Source: Kribbella antiqua
GTDB taxonomy: Bacteria; Actinomycetota; Actinomycetes; Propionibacteriales; Kribbellaceae
NCBI RefSeq assembly: GCF_004345665.1
Contig: NZ_SLWR01000006.1
Span: 151,677 to 215,676 of the forward strand
Reading direction: 5' to 3'
Length of the DNA stretch: 64,000 bases
How positions within the stretch are numbered: the first letter of the stretch is position 1; each line of letters opens with the position of its first letter. The position numbers were made by a program, and so were the translations under genes. Under the pieces are notes generated by a model. That model did not search any database. It saw only the letters and a program-made list of their open reading frames with translations, and was not told the DNA's origin. Shown in pieces: positions 56,503 to 64,000 of the stretch.

Positions 56503-57314
56503 AGCTGCGTTTCGTTTCCCTGCTCGTGGGCGCCTTCGTGTTCCTGTTTCCCTTCTACTACATGCTGATCGGGAGTCTGCAGGCCGAGCCGGATCCGTCG
56601 GTGAGCGGGGCGATTCCGGCGGGCAATCTGACCTTGCACAACTACAGCGAGATCAACAGCGCGATCAATCTCGGCCGGTCGCTGGTGAACTCGGGCATCT
56701 TCACCGGCGGTGTCATCCTCGGCACGCTGGTTTTCGGCGTACTCGCGGGCTACGCGCTGGCGCGGCTGCAGTTCCGCGGTCGGGGCGTGGTGTTCAACCT
56801 GATGCTGCTGTTCCAGGTCGTGCCGTTCCAGCTGTTGACGATTCCCTTGTATGTGCTGATCGTGCGGAGCTACGGGCTGGCCGACTCGTATCTGGGGATG
56901 ATCCTGCCGTTCGCGATCAACTCGACCGCGGTCCTGGTGTTCCGCCAGTACTTCCTGCAGTTGCCGGTCGAGTTGTTCGACGCGGCCCGGATCGACGGTG
57001 CGTCGGAGCTGAACATCCTGTGGCGGATAGCGGTTCCGTTGGTGCGGCCGGCGCTGCTGACCGGCGTACTGCTGACGTTCATCGGGCCGTGGAACGAGTT
57101 CCTCTGGCCGTTCCTGATCACCAAACAGCAGGATCTGCAGCCGCTGGCCGTGTCGCTGTCGAACTATCTGACCACGGTTTCGGCGCGGGCGGCGAACCCG
57201 TTCGGCGCCGTCCTTGCGGGGGCGTGTGTGCTGGCCGCGCCGGCGGTGGCGTTGTTCCTGATCTTCCAGCGCCGCTTTATCTCTTCGAGCCTCGAGTCCG
57301 GGGTCAAAGGCTAA
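56499..57314 (+). CDS. Sugar ABC transporter permease (MalG type)
   Basis: 271 aa from GTG 56499 (GAGGAG upstream). Helices include LRFVSLLVGAFVFLFPFYYMLI and TGGVILGTLVFGVLAGYAL. The EAA loop is DAARIDGASELNILWRIAVPLVRP. It pairs with the MalF-type gene and completes the importer. The GH130 gene starts 15 bases downstream, so the four genes plus the Tat protein form one operon. Confidence 0.94.
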   Translation: MKLRFVSLLVGAFVFLFPFYYMLIGSLQAEPDPSVSGAIPAGNLTLHNYSEINSAINLGRSLVNSGIFTGGVILGTLVFGVLAGYALARLQFRGRGVVFNLMLLFQVVPFQLLTIPLYVLIVRSYGLADSYLGMILPFAINSTAVLVFRQYFLQLPVELFDAARIDGASELNILWRIAVPLVRPALLTGVLLTFIGPWNEFLWPFLITKQQDLQPLAVSLSNYLTTVSARAANPFGAVLAGACVLAAPAVALFLIFQRRFISSSLESGVKG

Positions 57315-57329
57315 CTCTGAAAGGCATTT

Positions 57330-58391
57330 GTGGTGACTGTTCCCTACGCCCTTACTCGTGTCGGCGTACTGATGACGCCCGAGCCCGGCAACGACCTCGA
57401 GGCCGAAGGGGTGCTGAATCCGGCCACCGGACACACACCGGACGGGCAGCTGTACCTGCTTCCCCGACTCGTTGCTTCCGGCAACGTGTCGCGAGTGGGC
57501 CTGGCTGCTGTCGAAGTGAAGGACGGTGTCCCGGTCGGGGTACGACGGGAAGGCGTCGTACTGGCGCCGGATGCAGGCTGGGAGCGCGGCAAGAACAACG
57601 CCGGGGTCGAGGATCCGCGGGTGACCTGGATCCCGTCGCTGCGCACGCACGTGATGACCTACGTCGCCTATGGTCCGCTCGGGCCGAAGCCGGCGCTGGC
57701 GGTGTCACCGGATCTACGCAACTGGGAGCGGTTGGGCCCGCTGCACTTCGAGTACCAGCCCGACCTGGACACCGACCTGAATCTGTTTCCGAACAAGGAC
57801 ACCGTCTTCTTCCCGGAGCCGGTGCCGGGGCCGGACGGCGAGCCGTCGTACGCGATGCTGCACCGGCCGATGTGGGACCTCGGGTGGTTCCGCGAGGGCG
57901 AGGGTGTGCATCTGCCGGCCGGTGTCACCGACGATCGGCCAGGGATCTGGGTGTCGTTCGTACCGGTGGAGCTGGTCACGCGGGATGTGCGGAACCTGGT
58001 ACATCTGCGCAACCACCGGCTGGTGGCGATGTCGGAATACCCCTTCGAGGAGTTGAAGATCGGGGCCGGGCCGGCGCCACTGCGGGTGCCGGAAGGGTGG
58101 CTGGTGATCCACCACGGGGTGACGGGCGAGCAGCCGCAGGGGTTCGACCCGACGACCCAGAAGGTCAGCTACGCGGCGGGGGCGCTGCTGCTGGACGCGT
58201 CCGATGTGACTCGCGTGATCGCCCGGACGCCGGAACCACTGCTGGTGCCGGAGACGGACGAGGAGCGGATCGGAACCGTCGGGAACGTGGTGTTCCCGAC
58301 CGCGATCGAGGAGGTGGACGGAGTGCGTTACGTCTTCTACGGAATGGCCGATGCAGCCATCGGGGTGGCTCGATTGGCCCGGACCCCATGA
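57330..58391 (+). CDS. GH130-family glycoside phosphorylase/hydrolase
   Basis: 353 aa, a five-bladed propeller of GH130. The catalytic acid Asp lies in GVEDPRVTWI, with phosphate-related positions in the NPATGHTPDGQLYLLPRL and LDTDLNLFPNKDTVFFPE blocks. GH130 members mostly act on beta-mannosides (mannosyl-glucose, beta-1,4-, beta-1,2-mannooligosaccharides, mannosyl-GlcNAc) by phosphorolysis. GTG start with GAAAGG upstream. Mannose-1-phosphate from such a reaction would join the GDP-mannose pathway encoded in this window. No signal peptide, so intracellular. Confidence 0.9.
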   Translation: MVTVPYALTRVGVLMTPEPGNDLEAEGVLNPATGHTPDGQLYLLPRLVASGNVSRVGLAAVEVKDGVPVGVRREGVVLAPDAGWERGKNNAGVEDPRVTWIPSLRTHVMTYVAYGPLGPKPALAVSPDLRNWERLGPLHFEYQPDLDTDLNLFPNKDTVFFPEPVPGPDGEPSYAMLHRPMWDLGWFREGEGVHLPAGVTDDRPGIWVSFVPVELVTRDVRNLVHLRNHRLVAMSEYPFEELKIGAGPAPLRVPEGWLVIHHGVTGEQPQGFDPTTQKVSYAAGALLLDASDVTRVIARTPEPLLVPETDEERIGTVGNVVFPTAIEEVDGVRYVFYGMADAAIGVARLARTP

Positions 58392-60277
58392 CCGTCAGCC
58401 GCCGCACCGTCCTCGGTGGAGCTTTCGCTCTGGGCGCCGCATCGACAGTCACGCTGCCGGCTTCCGCTTCGGGCCGGTTGAGCAACCTCGCCCATCTCGA
58501 CTTCCTGCGTACGTCGGTGACGCCGCCAGCCGCCGCTGGTCATACGACGTACGGCTCCGGTCCACTCGGCGTGCTGTGGACCTACGCGGACCGTCAGCCC
58601 GACGGTTCGTACAAACGCATCGGCGGCGGTGCTTTTGACCCTGTGACCAACACCTACGGCCAGGGTGCCTACAACGCGGACGACATCTCCCGAGCTGCTG
58701 TCGTCTATCTGCGCAGCCAGCGGCTGGACGTTGCGCGGGACCTGCTCCGCGGCCTGACGTACTTGCAATCGCCCAACGGCAACGTGGTCTTGTGGATGCA
58801 GCCGGACGGGACGCTGAACCCCAGCGCGGATCCAGTCGAGCTCCCCGACCCGTCTGACTCCGGACCGTCGTACTGGCTGGCTCGGACGGTGTGGGCGCTG
58901 GGGGAGGGGTACTCCGCCTTCCGGCGCGTGGACCGCGGCTTTGCTGAGTTCCTTCGCGCAAGGCTTGAGTTGGCGATTGCTGCGTTGGAGCGGCAGGTGC
59001 TGGTGCGCTACGGCCAGTGGAACATCGTCGACGGTCGTCGTCTGCCCGCCTGGCTCATCGTGAACGGCGCTGACGCGACCTCCGAGGCAGTCCTCGGCTT
59101 GGCGGCGTACGTGCGGGCCGGTGGATCAGTGCGGGCCCGACGAGCTTTGGCGCGCTTTGCTGAAGGCATCGCGTCGATGAGTGCGGGCTCCACCCGGGTG
59201 TGGCCGTTCCGCGCGCTCTTGCCGTGGGGCGAGTCCATCGCCGACTGGCACGCCTGGGGCGCGCAGATGCCGTCCGCACTCGCTGCCGCGTCGTCAGTAC
59301 TCGGGACGCCACTCACGCCTGCTATCGGCGACACCGCTGGGTTCACCCCGCTTCTGCTCACCGCGGGCGGTCCCGACAACGGCTGGCTGCCCGCACCGAT
59401 CGACCGTACCCAGATCGCGTACGGCGTCGACGCCCGACTGCAGGGCGTCCTGGCCGTTGGCCTGCAGCACCTCGCCGCCTTCGTTGCCGCTTGGTACTTC
59501 GGCGCCAACCGAGCCGGCTCGCCCATGTACGACCCCGCGACGGGCCGCACGTACGACGGGGTCTCCGGCGACGGCGTCGTCAACCGCAACTCGGGCGCAG
59601 AGTCCACCATCCACGGCCAACTCTCCATGCTGGCATTGGACGCTGCCCCGGCAGTTGCTTCGTTGGCGCAGCAATTGGGCGCCGGACCTGTACTTCGCTC
59701 CGGCCTCAGCGTGGTCGAAGCAGAGTCTGCCGCAGGCGGCCAGGTCGTCACTCCACCATCAGCCTGGACCGGCGAATCCCAGTGGAGCAACGGCTCCTAC
59801 CTCACGTTCGGCTCGGCGAACTGGACCCTGCCGCCGTCCGCTGAGTCCCGCTTGGTGCTGCCCGTGGTGAACCTCGTCAACGATCCCGGCCACACCACCT
59901 GGTCCACGGACTCGCTTGCCTTGGGCACGATCGACCACGGCACCGCAGGTCCTCAAGGCATCTCCGCCGCTCCGGGCGTCCTGCAGCCGATCACCTTGCC
60001 CACCGCGCTCCCGCCGTACGCAACCCAGTTGAAAGCAGAGGGCTCCGGCGACGTGCAGGTCGACGCCATCCTGCTGCTGCCCACCATCAGCAGCCTTCAG
60101 TTGGCAGGCGGTCTGCTGCTCGCGAGCGTCGAGTCCCACCCGCGCAACGTCAGCGTCCCTATTGGCGGCACCGCCTACTCCTACACCGCGTCCGGCACCC
60201 TGCACTCCCGCCGCCGCGTGAGCCCGTCGTCCCGCGTCGCCGTCCAACCAGGCGGCTTCACCGTCGTACTCGCTTGA
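58388..60277 (+). CDS. Tat-exported protein of unrecognised family, probable (alpha/alpha)-barrel
   Basis: 629 aa overlapping GH130 by four bases. The N-terminus SRRTVLGGAFALGAAS with ASA near 28 is a Tat signal. The middle (about 40-420) looks like a helical-barrel, six-hairpin glycosidase-type domain with Trp- and Asp-rich loops (GPSYWLARTVWALGEGY, WLIVNGADATSEAVLG, GESIADWHAWGAQMP, NRNSGAESTIHGQL). The C-terminal 190 residues are beta-rich, like a carbohydrate-binding module. I cannot place it in a known GH family. Its operon partners suggest it trims the glycan outside before import. It overlaps the convergent gene by 20 bp. Confidence 0.8.
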   Translation: MTVSRRTVLGGAFALGAASTVTLPASASGRLSNLAHLDFLRTSVTPPAAAGHTTYGSGPLGVLWTYADRQPDGSYKRIGGGAFDPVTNTYGQGAYNADDISRAAVVYLRSQRLDVARDLLRGLTYLQSPNGNVVLWMQPDGTLNPSADPVELPDPSDSGPSYWLARTVWALGEGYSAFRRVDRGFAEFLRARLELAIAALERQVLVRYGQWNIVDGRRLPAWLIVNGADATSEAVLGLAAYVRAGGSVRARRALARFAEGIASMSAGSTRVWPFRALLPWGESIADWHAWGAQMPSALAAASSVLGTPLTPAIGDTAGFTPLLLTAGGPDNGWLPAPIDRTQIAYGVDARLQGVLAVGLQHLAAFVAAWYFGANRAGSPMYDPATGRTYDGVSGDGVVNRNSGAESTIHGQLSMLALDAAPAVASLAQQLGAGPVLRSGLSVVEAESAAGGQVVTPPSAWTGESQWSNGSYLTFGSANWTLPPSAESRLVLPVVNLVNDPGHTTWSTDSLALGTIDHGTAGPQGISAAPGVLQPITLPTALPPYATQLKAEGSGDVQVDAILLLPTISSLQLAGGLLLASVESHPRNVSVPIGGTAYSYTASGTLHSRRRVSPSSRVAVQPGGFTVVLA

Positions 60278-61289
60278 TCGCCTCACCGCACCAGCCGGCG
60301 ACGAAGGCGAGCGCTTGGCCACGTTGGTGGAAGAGGTACTCGCTGTCGGCCTGCTGGTGGTAGGCCTTGTGGGAGGTGTTGGAGGCCTGCCCGAGCAGGC
60401 CAGGCAGCAGCCAGGCGTACTTGACCCCAGATGCCATTACGGCGAGGCGAACCAGGTCCGGATCGCCTCGCCAGCCGGCCTCGCGGAGGCCGTCGAGGTA
60501 GTTGTCGATACAGGTCTCGGCGAGCTCGGCGATGCGCTCGGCCGGCCAGAAGAGATCGAACACGGCATCGGGGATGTGGTTGCCGATGTCCTCGCCGAGG
60601 GCGCCGTCGCCGGTGAACGCCCAGTCGAGCAGCGTGAACTCACCAGTCGGCCGCCGGATCACATTCGACACCCAGAAGTCGAGGTGGCACCGAGCGCGCG
60701 GGAGGCTCGCCACCAAGTCGAGCAGCTCGTCGCGGTGGTTGAGCAGGCCTACCCAGGCTGACCGTAGCCCGGTCGGCCACGTCTGCTTGACGAGTGGTTG
60801 CTGCCAGGCGGCGTCGTCGTCGAGCAGCTCCCACGGGACGGCCCGAGTGGTCGAGTAGTCGCGCAGAAAGCCGACCGACGTCCAAGGACGCTCACCGGCC
60901 GGCCGCGCCTGCCATCGCCCGCACGCTTTCGCCAACGCAGCATGGTCGACGAGAGCAAGGCTGGTGCCCGCAGTGCCGTCGACATCCTCCATCGACAGCA
61001 CGGCGCCGTCCACCTGCTCCTCGACGTCCGCCTCGGGCAGCGGGAGACCCGCGTCGGCCAGTTGCCGGCGGAGTACGTCGTCCCCGTAGACCTCGAGCTC
61101 GCGTCGCCAGTAGTTCCAGTGCCGCGGATCCTCTGACGCTGCCCACGGCCCGACCGAGTCGACGGGCTTGCGAAGCTCCTTCCGGACGATCGTGCGACCG
61201 TCGTCGTACGTCACCCGCTCGACTGTCGCAGTCACCGCGTTGAGCGGGTTGTGCCGGAGCGTCGTCGTACTGGTCTCGGCAGCGCTCAT
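60258..61289 (-). CDS. Aminoglycoside phosphotransferase-fold protein
   Basis: 343 aa. A protein-kinase-like APH fold: the Brenner motif CHLDFWVSNVI (H-x-D-x5-N) and the metal-binding LLDWAFTGDGALGEDIGN are clear. The N-terminal lobe (VERVTYDDGRTIVRKEL) has the nucleotide-binding Lys in RKELRK. It could be a small-molecule kinase such as for an antibiotic or hydroxylated metabolite. The C-terminus ends in EAIKRVRR. It is monocistronic and converges on the Tat-protein gene with a 20-bp overlap. Substrate unknown. Confidence 0.85.
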   Translation of the reverse strand: MSAAETSTTTLRHNPLNAVTATVERVTYDDGRTIVRKELRKPVDSVGPWAASEDPRHWNYWRRELEVYGDDVLRRQLADAGLPLPEADVEEQVDGAVLSMEDVDGTAGTSLALVDHAALAKACGRWQARPAGERPWTSVGFLRDYSTTRAVPWELLDDDAAWQQPLVKQTWPTGLRSAWVGLLNHRDELLDLVASLPRARCHLDFWVSNVIRRPTGEFTLLDWAFTGDGALGEDIGNHIPDAVFDLFWPAERIAELAETCIDNYLDGLREAGWRGDPDLVRLAVMASGVKYAWLLPGLLGQASNTSHKAYHQQADSEYLFHQRGQALAFVAGWCGEAIKRVRR

Positions 61290-61316
61290 GGACGGGAGCT
61301 TAAGGGTTTGCTGCGG

Positions 61317-62174
61317 TCAGCTGAGGAGGAGGCGCGGAGGCAGGCCGGTCAGGGCTTTGACGTCCCGCGTGAAGTGGGCCTGGTCGGCGTACCCGAATCG
61401 TGCGGCGACTTCGGCCAGGGCGAGGCCGGTGCGGGCGTGGTCGAGGGCCACGTTCAGGTGGAGCACTCGGTCGAGCATCTTCGGGCCGTACCCGAAGGCG
61501 TCCAGGCACCGCCGATGCAGCTGCCGTTCACTCAACCCGACGCTACTCGCCAGCGACAACACACCCGCCCCGTCCTCAAGCATCGCCGCCCCACCGTCAG
61601 GCCTGCGCGCCGGTGTCCCCGAGACGGTCGGTGTTCGGCCCGCCCGGAGCCCAACGCCATCTCGTGTCTCGTTGGCGCGAGGGCTGCCTCGAAGCATGCG
61701 CGAGCCGCCTCGAAGCACGCCGTCCCGGACCGCACGCAGCACCTGCGTGATCAGTCGGTCCGCGGGCTCCTCCGTCAGGTCCGCAACCATCTGTTCGAGC
61801 GCGAGCGCCGGGACATCCGCCGATCTCACCTGATCCGCCAGCCGCCTGCTCCGCGATGGCGACCACAGATCACCCAGTGACACCCGCTGGTTCAGCAGCT
61901 CACGTGCCGGTACGCCGAGGAACCGCGGCGCCATCCCCGGCGCGAACCGGATCCCCGCGAACTCCGTCCCGGGCTCGGCCGTCCCGATCCACGCCCGGCT
62001 GTCCGGCCCGGCGACGATCAGCTCGTCATCCGAGAGAAGTAGGTCCATGCAGCCATCGGGAAGGATCCGGAAGTCCCCGCCCTCCGACGTCCGCGTCCAG
62101 AGTGTCGCGCCGGGCACCCGTGTGGGGCGCTCCCGGTACGGCTCACCAACCTCGCTCACCTTCCCAGTCTGCAA
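61317..62174 (-). CDS. AraC family transcriptional regulator with central insertion
   Basis: 285 aa. The N-terminal half is a DUF6597-like domain (FRILPDGCMDLLLSDDELIVAGPDS; GIRFAPGMAPRFLGVPA). The C-terminal HTH is intact (SLASSVGLSERQLHRRCLDAFGYGPKMLDRVLHLN; LALAEVAARFGYADQAHFTRDVKALTG). Between them, residues about 153-205 are a Gly/Arg-rich insertion lacking in most relatives. It holds a 7-aa tandem repeat (GVLRGGS RMLRGS) encoded by a 21-bp duplication. It may regulate the nearby genes, but no target is visible. Confidence 0.85.
   Translation of the reverse strand: MQTGKVSEVGEPYRERPTRVPGATLWTRTSEGGDFRILPDGCMDLLLSDDELIVAGPDSRAWIGTAEPGTEFAGIRFAPGMAPRFLGVPARELLNQRVSLGDLWSPSRSRRLADQVRSADVPALALEQMVADLTEEPADRLITQVLRAVRDGVLRGGSRMLRGSPRANETRDGVGLRAGRTPTVSGTPARRPDGGAAMLEDGAGVLSLASSVGLSERQLHRRCLDAFGYGPKMLDRVLHLNVALDHARTGLALAEVAARFGYADQAHFTRDVKALTGLPPRLLLS
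61686..61720. repeat. 21-bp-period direct duplication within the AraC gene
   Basis: GCCTCGAAGCATGC (61686-61699) recurs as GCCTCGAAGCACGC at 61707-61720, giving a 7-aa repeat unit in the protein. It marks the inserted region of the AraC regulator. Confidence 0.75.
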
Positions 62175-62261
62175 CCCACCGCCGACAATTTCCCGCCCCA
62201 GCGCGACGTGGGGTCAGTTGTCGGGTGTGAGCCACGCGGGGGCCCCGGCGGGATCCCGCAC

Positions 62262-63239
62262 CTAGCCCGTGCGGGTGTCACTCACGTCCAGCACGTCGAC
62301 GCCGACCGGCACATACTTGGCCAGGGCAACGTTCTCGCGGATCAGTTCGTCGCGGATCGCCGTACCGGTGCGCCGGTCGATCACCGTTCGCCAGATCTCG
62401 TTGCGCCGGAAGTAATCCGCGCCGACGCGCAGGAATCGCTCCCCACGCGCGAACACGCGGTACGACGACTTGGTCGCCGCGTCGGCCAGGATCGATCCTT
62501 CGAGGTAGCGATCGCCAACGCCGACGCGCAACTGGAAGGTCAGGTCGGTGTCGTTGCGGAACTGCAGATCCACATAGTTGTAGACGATGCTGCAACCCAC
62601 GCCCCACGGCAGCACCCGGCCGTTGTCGGGGAACGGGTCGAAGCTGTGCGTGGACCGCTCTGTCACCGTCATCGGCGAGTGCAGCACCATCCAGTGCAGC
62701 AGGTTGGCGAGCTGGCAGATCCCACCACCTATGCCCGCCTTCGCCTGCCCATTGGACAGCCGCATGCCCATCACATATCCCTTGCGACGGGTCGCGTTGC
62801 CCACCACCTGGTTGAACGAGAACGTCTCACCAGGCCGGATCAGCAGCCCGTCGATCTGCGCGCACGCGAGCCGCAGGTTCGTCACCTTGTTGCGCTGCAT
62901 CCACATCTCGGTCTCACCCAGCTGCCGCATCAACAACGACCGGTGCCGCTCCACTCGGACCGGCAAATCGTCAGCCTGTCGTCTTTGCGCGTACGGCGTA
63001 CTGGACCGCATCCACTCGATCCGCTTGAGCATCCGGTGGTACCGCACCGCCAGCGGATAAAGCAGCGGCAGTCGCTCAGTCCACCGCCGCCGTACGCTCG
63101 GAAACACTCGGGCGCGCTCCGCGTCGCTCAACTCCTCCAGCCCGATCCGCCAAGGCTGGTCGGCCGGCATCACCCCAGTGGATGCCGGCCGGTCTACTGC
63201 GACCGACGGAGGTGCGCTGTTGATGGTGACGTCAGGCAT
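62262..63239 (-). CDS. VanW family protein
   Basis: 325 aa from MPDVTINSAPPSV (GGGGGAA upstream). A start 75 codons earlier at 63464 exists but gives an unconvincing N-terminus. The VanW domain is clear: RRLACAQ-type DGLLIRPGETFSFNQVVGNATRRKGYVMGMRLSNGQ, GIGGGICQLANLLHWMVLHSPMTVTERSTHSFDPFPDN, and SIVYNYVDLQFRNDT. VanW-like proteins are envelope-linked but without a proven enzymatic role. No signal peptide is seen. It stands apart from any van resistance genes. Confidence 0.88.
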   Translation of the reverse strand: MPDVTINSAPPSVAVDRPASTGVMPADQPWRIGLEELSDAERARVFPSVRRRWTERLPLLYPLAVRYHRMLKRIEWMRSSTPYAQRRQADDLPVRVERHRSLLMRQLGETEMWMQRNKVTNLRLACAQIDGLLIRPGETFSFNQVVGNATRRKGYVMGMRLSNGQAKAGIGGGICQLANLLHWMVLHSPMTVTERSTHSFDPFPDNGRVLPWGVGCSIVYNYVDLQFRNDTDLTFQLRVGVGDRYLEGSILADAATKSSYRVFARGERFLRVGADYFRRNEIWRTVIDRRTGTAIRDELIRENVALAKYVPVGVDVLDVSDTRTG

Positions 63240-63490
63240 CCGATTCCCCCGAACGACGCGTGCTCCCTCGACCCACCCGGCCACCGTACGCCGCCCCGTC
63301 CCGCAGCTCCGTGACAACAACAGCACGATCGGATTGCGCTCACGAGATACCTTCTCCGCCTTCACCCACAACCCTCCTCCAGCTGCCGCCGGCAACAACC
63401 ACCTGCCGCAGATCCCAGTCGCCCAAATCAGACTGCCTACCACCCCAAAAGGTTCATCCCACACGTGGTCGTGAACGTCGGTCGCGGGGG

Positions 63491-64000
63491 TCAGCCGATT
63501 TCGAGGGCGGTGCAGACCCAGCGGTTGCGGCGGATTTCCATCCGGAGGGCGATGGCGCGGGAGCGTTCGCCGTGGCGGACGTGGGCGGCGACTTCGGCGA
63601 CCTGCTTCGCGGGAGTGCAGATGCGGATGGAACGGACGGCGCTGCGTTCCTTGGCACCGCGAGCCGTCGCGGTGGTTGTCAACCCGAGCAGACGGACCCG
63701 GCGGTTGAGGTCGGCGAACACCACCTCATCCGTGAACCGAACCAACTGCGAGATCGGCCGAACGCCAGCCAGCACCTCAGACACCGCCTGCACCAACCGC
63801 CCAGCCCAAGCCCGCGCATCCGGCACCCCAGGCCCCGCCGCCACAACACCCGCAGAAACGGCACCAGAGACAACCTCCGCAGAACCCGCACCCGAGACAA
63901 CCTCCGCCGGCTCAGCAACCACAACCAACGCGGGTCGCGTAGGTGTGGTCGGACTGCTTGGCGTTGGCGCGACCTGGTCTGGTGTCGGCGCCGGGCCGGC
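63491..64000 (-). CDS. Rv3235 family protein, partial at the window edge
   Basis: An open frame of 170 codons runs off the right end, so the start lies outside. The 5' part in the window (63929-64000) encodes a Pro/Thr/Ala-rich linker. The C-terminal 110 residues match the actinobacterial Rv3235 family (AWAGRLVQAVSEVLAGVRPISQLVRFTDEVVFADLNRRVRLL, VAEVAAHVRHGERSRAIALRMEIRRNRWVCTALEIG). In mycobacteria it is near secA1 in the same block. Function unknown. Confidence 0.85.
   Translation of the reverse strand, partial: AGPAPTPDQVAPTPSSPTTPTRPALVVVAEPAEVVSGAGSAEVVSGAVSAGVVAAGPGVPDARAWAGRLVQAVSEVLAGVRPISQLVRFTDEVVFADLNRRVRLLGLTTTATARGAKERSAVRSIRICTPAKQVAEVAAHVRHGERSRAIALRMEIRRNRWVCTALEIG

Noticed and set aside
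62262..63464. 400-aa VanW start at 63464
   Set aside because: The extra 75 residues have no signal peptide or homology and no ribosome site; the 63239 ATG is better.

Overview
The window is high-GC chromosomal DNA of an actinomycete. Its best fit is the Kribbella/Nocardioides group (Propionibacteriales). That placement is inferred from gene content, not proven. Supporting signs are the very high third-position GC, many GTG starts, WhiB, coenzyme F420 genes, MtrAB-LpqB, an Rv3235-family protein, and a gene order that closely follows the conserved actinobacterial block known in Mycobacterium tuberculosis as roughly Rv3235 to Rv3268.

Left part, 0.1-27 kb, is conserved housekeeping. It starts with an SDR and a TIGR03089 protein, then tatA, two CNNM/CorC-type transporters and NAD kinase. 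Next come GDP-mannose synthesis (manC at 5.5 kb; pmm, Trm112, SIS-domain protein and manA at 19-23 kb), F420 synthesis (fbiA-fbiB), a Gln-rich-tailed membrane protein, whiB, a giant GT2 glycosyltransferase with its DUF5719 partner, DUF3499, a degenerate metallopeptidase, a CDF metal transporter, MerR and sahH. A Gfo/Idh-ThuA gene pair with its own palindromic upstream site interrupts the mannose block. The first 135 bases are homopolymer-like G/C and look like a sequencing or assembly artefact.

Middle, 26-40 kb. An RDD-SpoIIM pair and a DUF58-MoxR-DUF4350-DUF4129-membrane-protein operon flank an accessory stretch (about 28-34.9 kb). That stretch holds a DUF1206 protein, a TetR-controlled ABC-2 exporter, a decayed oligopeptide ABC transporter (5'-truncated DppD remnant plus intact DppF, with no permeases), an amphi-Trp protein, and an ArsR regulator translationally coupled to an SRPBCC-VOC fusion protein. 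Two 84-bp copies of the same palindromic element occupy convergent gene junctions at 23.9 kb and 33.3 kb.

Right core, 40-52 kb: mtrA-mtrB-lpqB-comF-hpf, a secreted trypsin, an AlkX/YcaQ-type glycosylase, secA and a nitronate monooxygenase-like protein.

Right accessory part, 52-64 kb. A carbohydrate locus runs under a LacI regulator with twin operators: solute-binding lipoprotein, two permeases, GH130 phosphorylase/hydrolase, and a Tat-exported protein of no family I recognise. A divergent GH114-like lipoprotein sits next to it. After that come an APH-fold protein, an AraC regulator carrying a repeat-like insertion, a VanW protein and the 3' part of an Rv3235-family gene cut by the window edge.

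The less explained items are a 163-bp near-continuous hairpin between whiB and the giant glycosyltransferase, the paired 84-bp palindromes, the GH130 locus with its unclassified Tat protein, and the structured leader before hpf. I saw no rRNA or tRNA genes, CRISPR array, intact insertion sequence or prophage.
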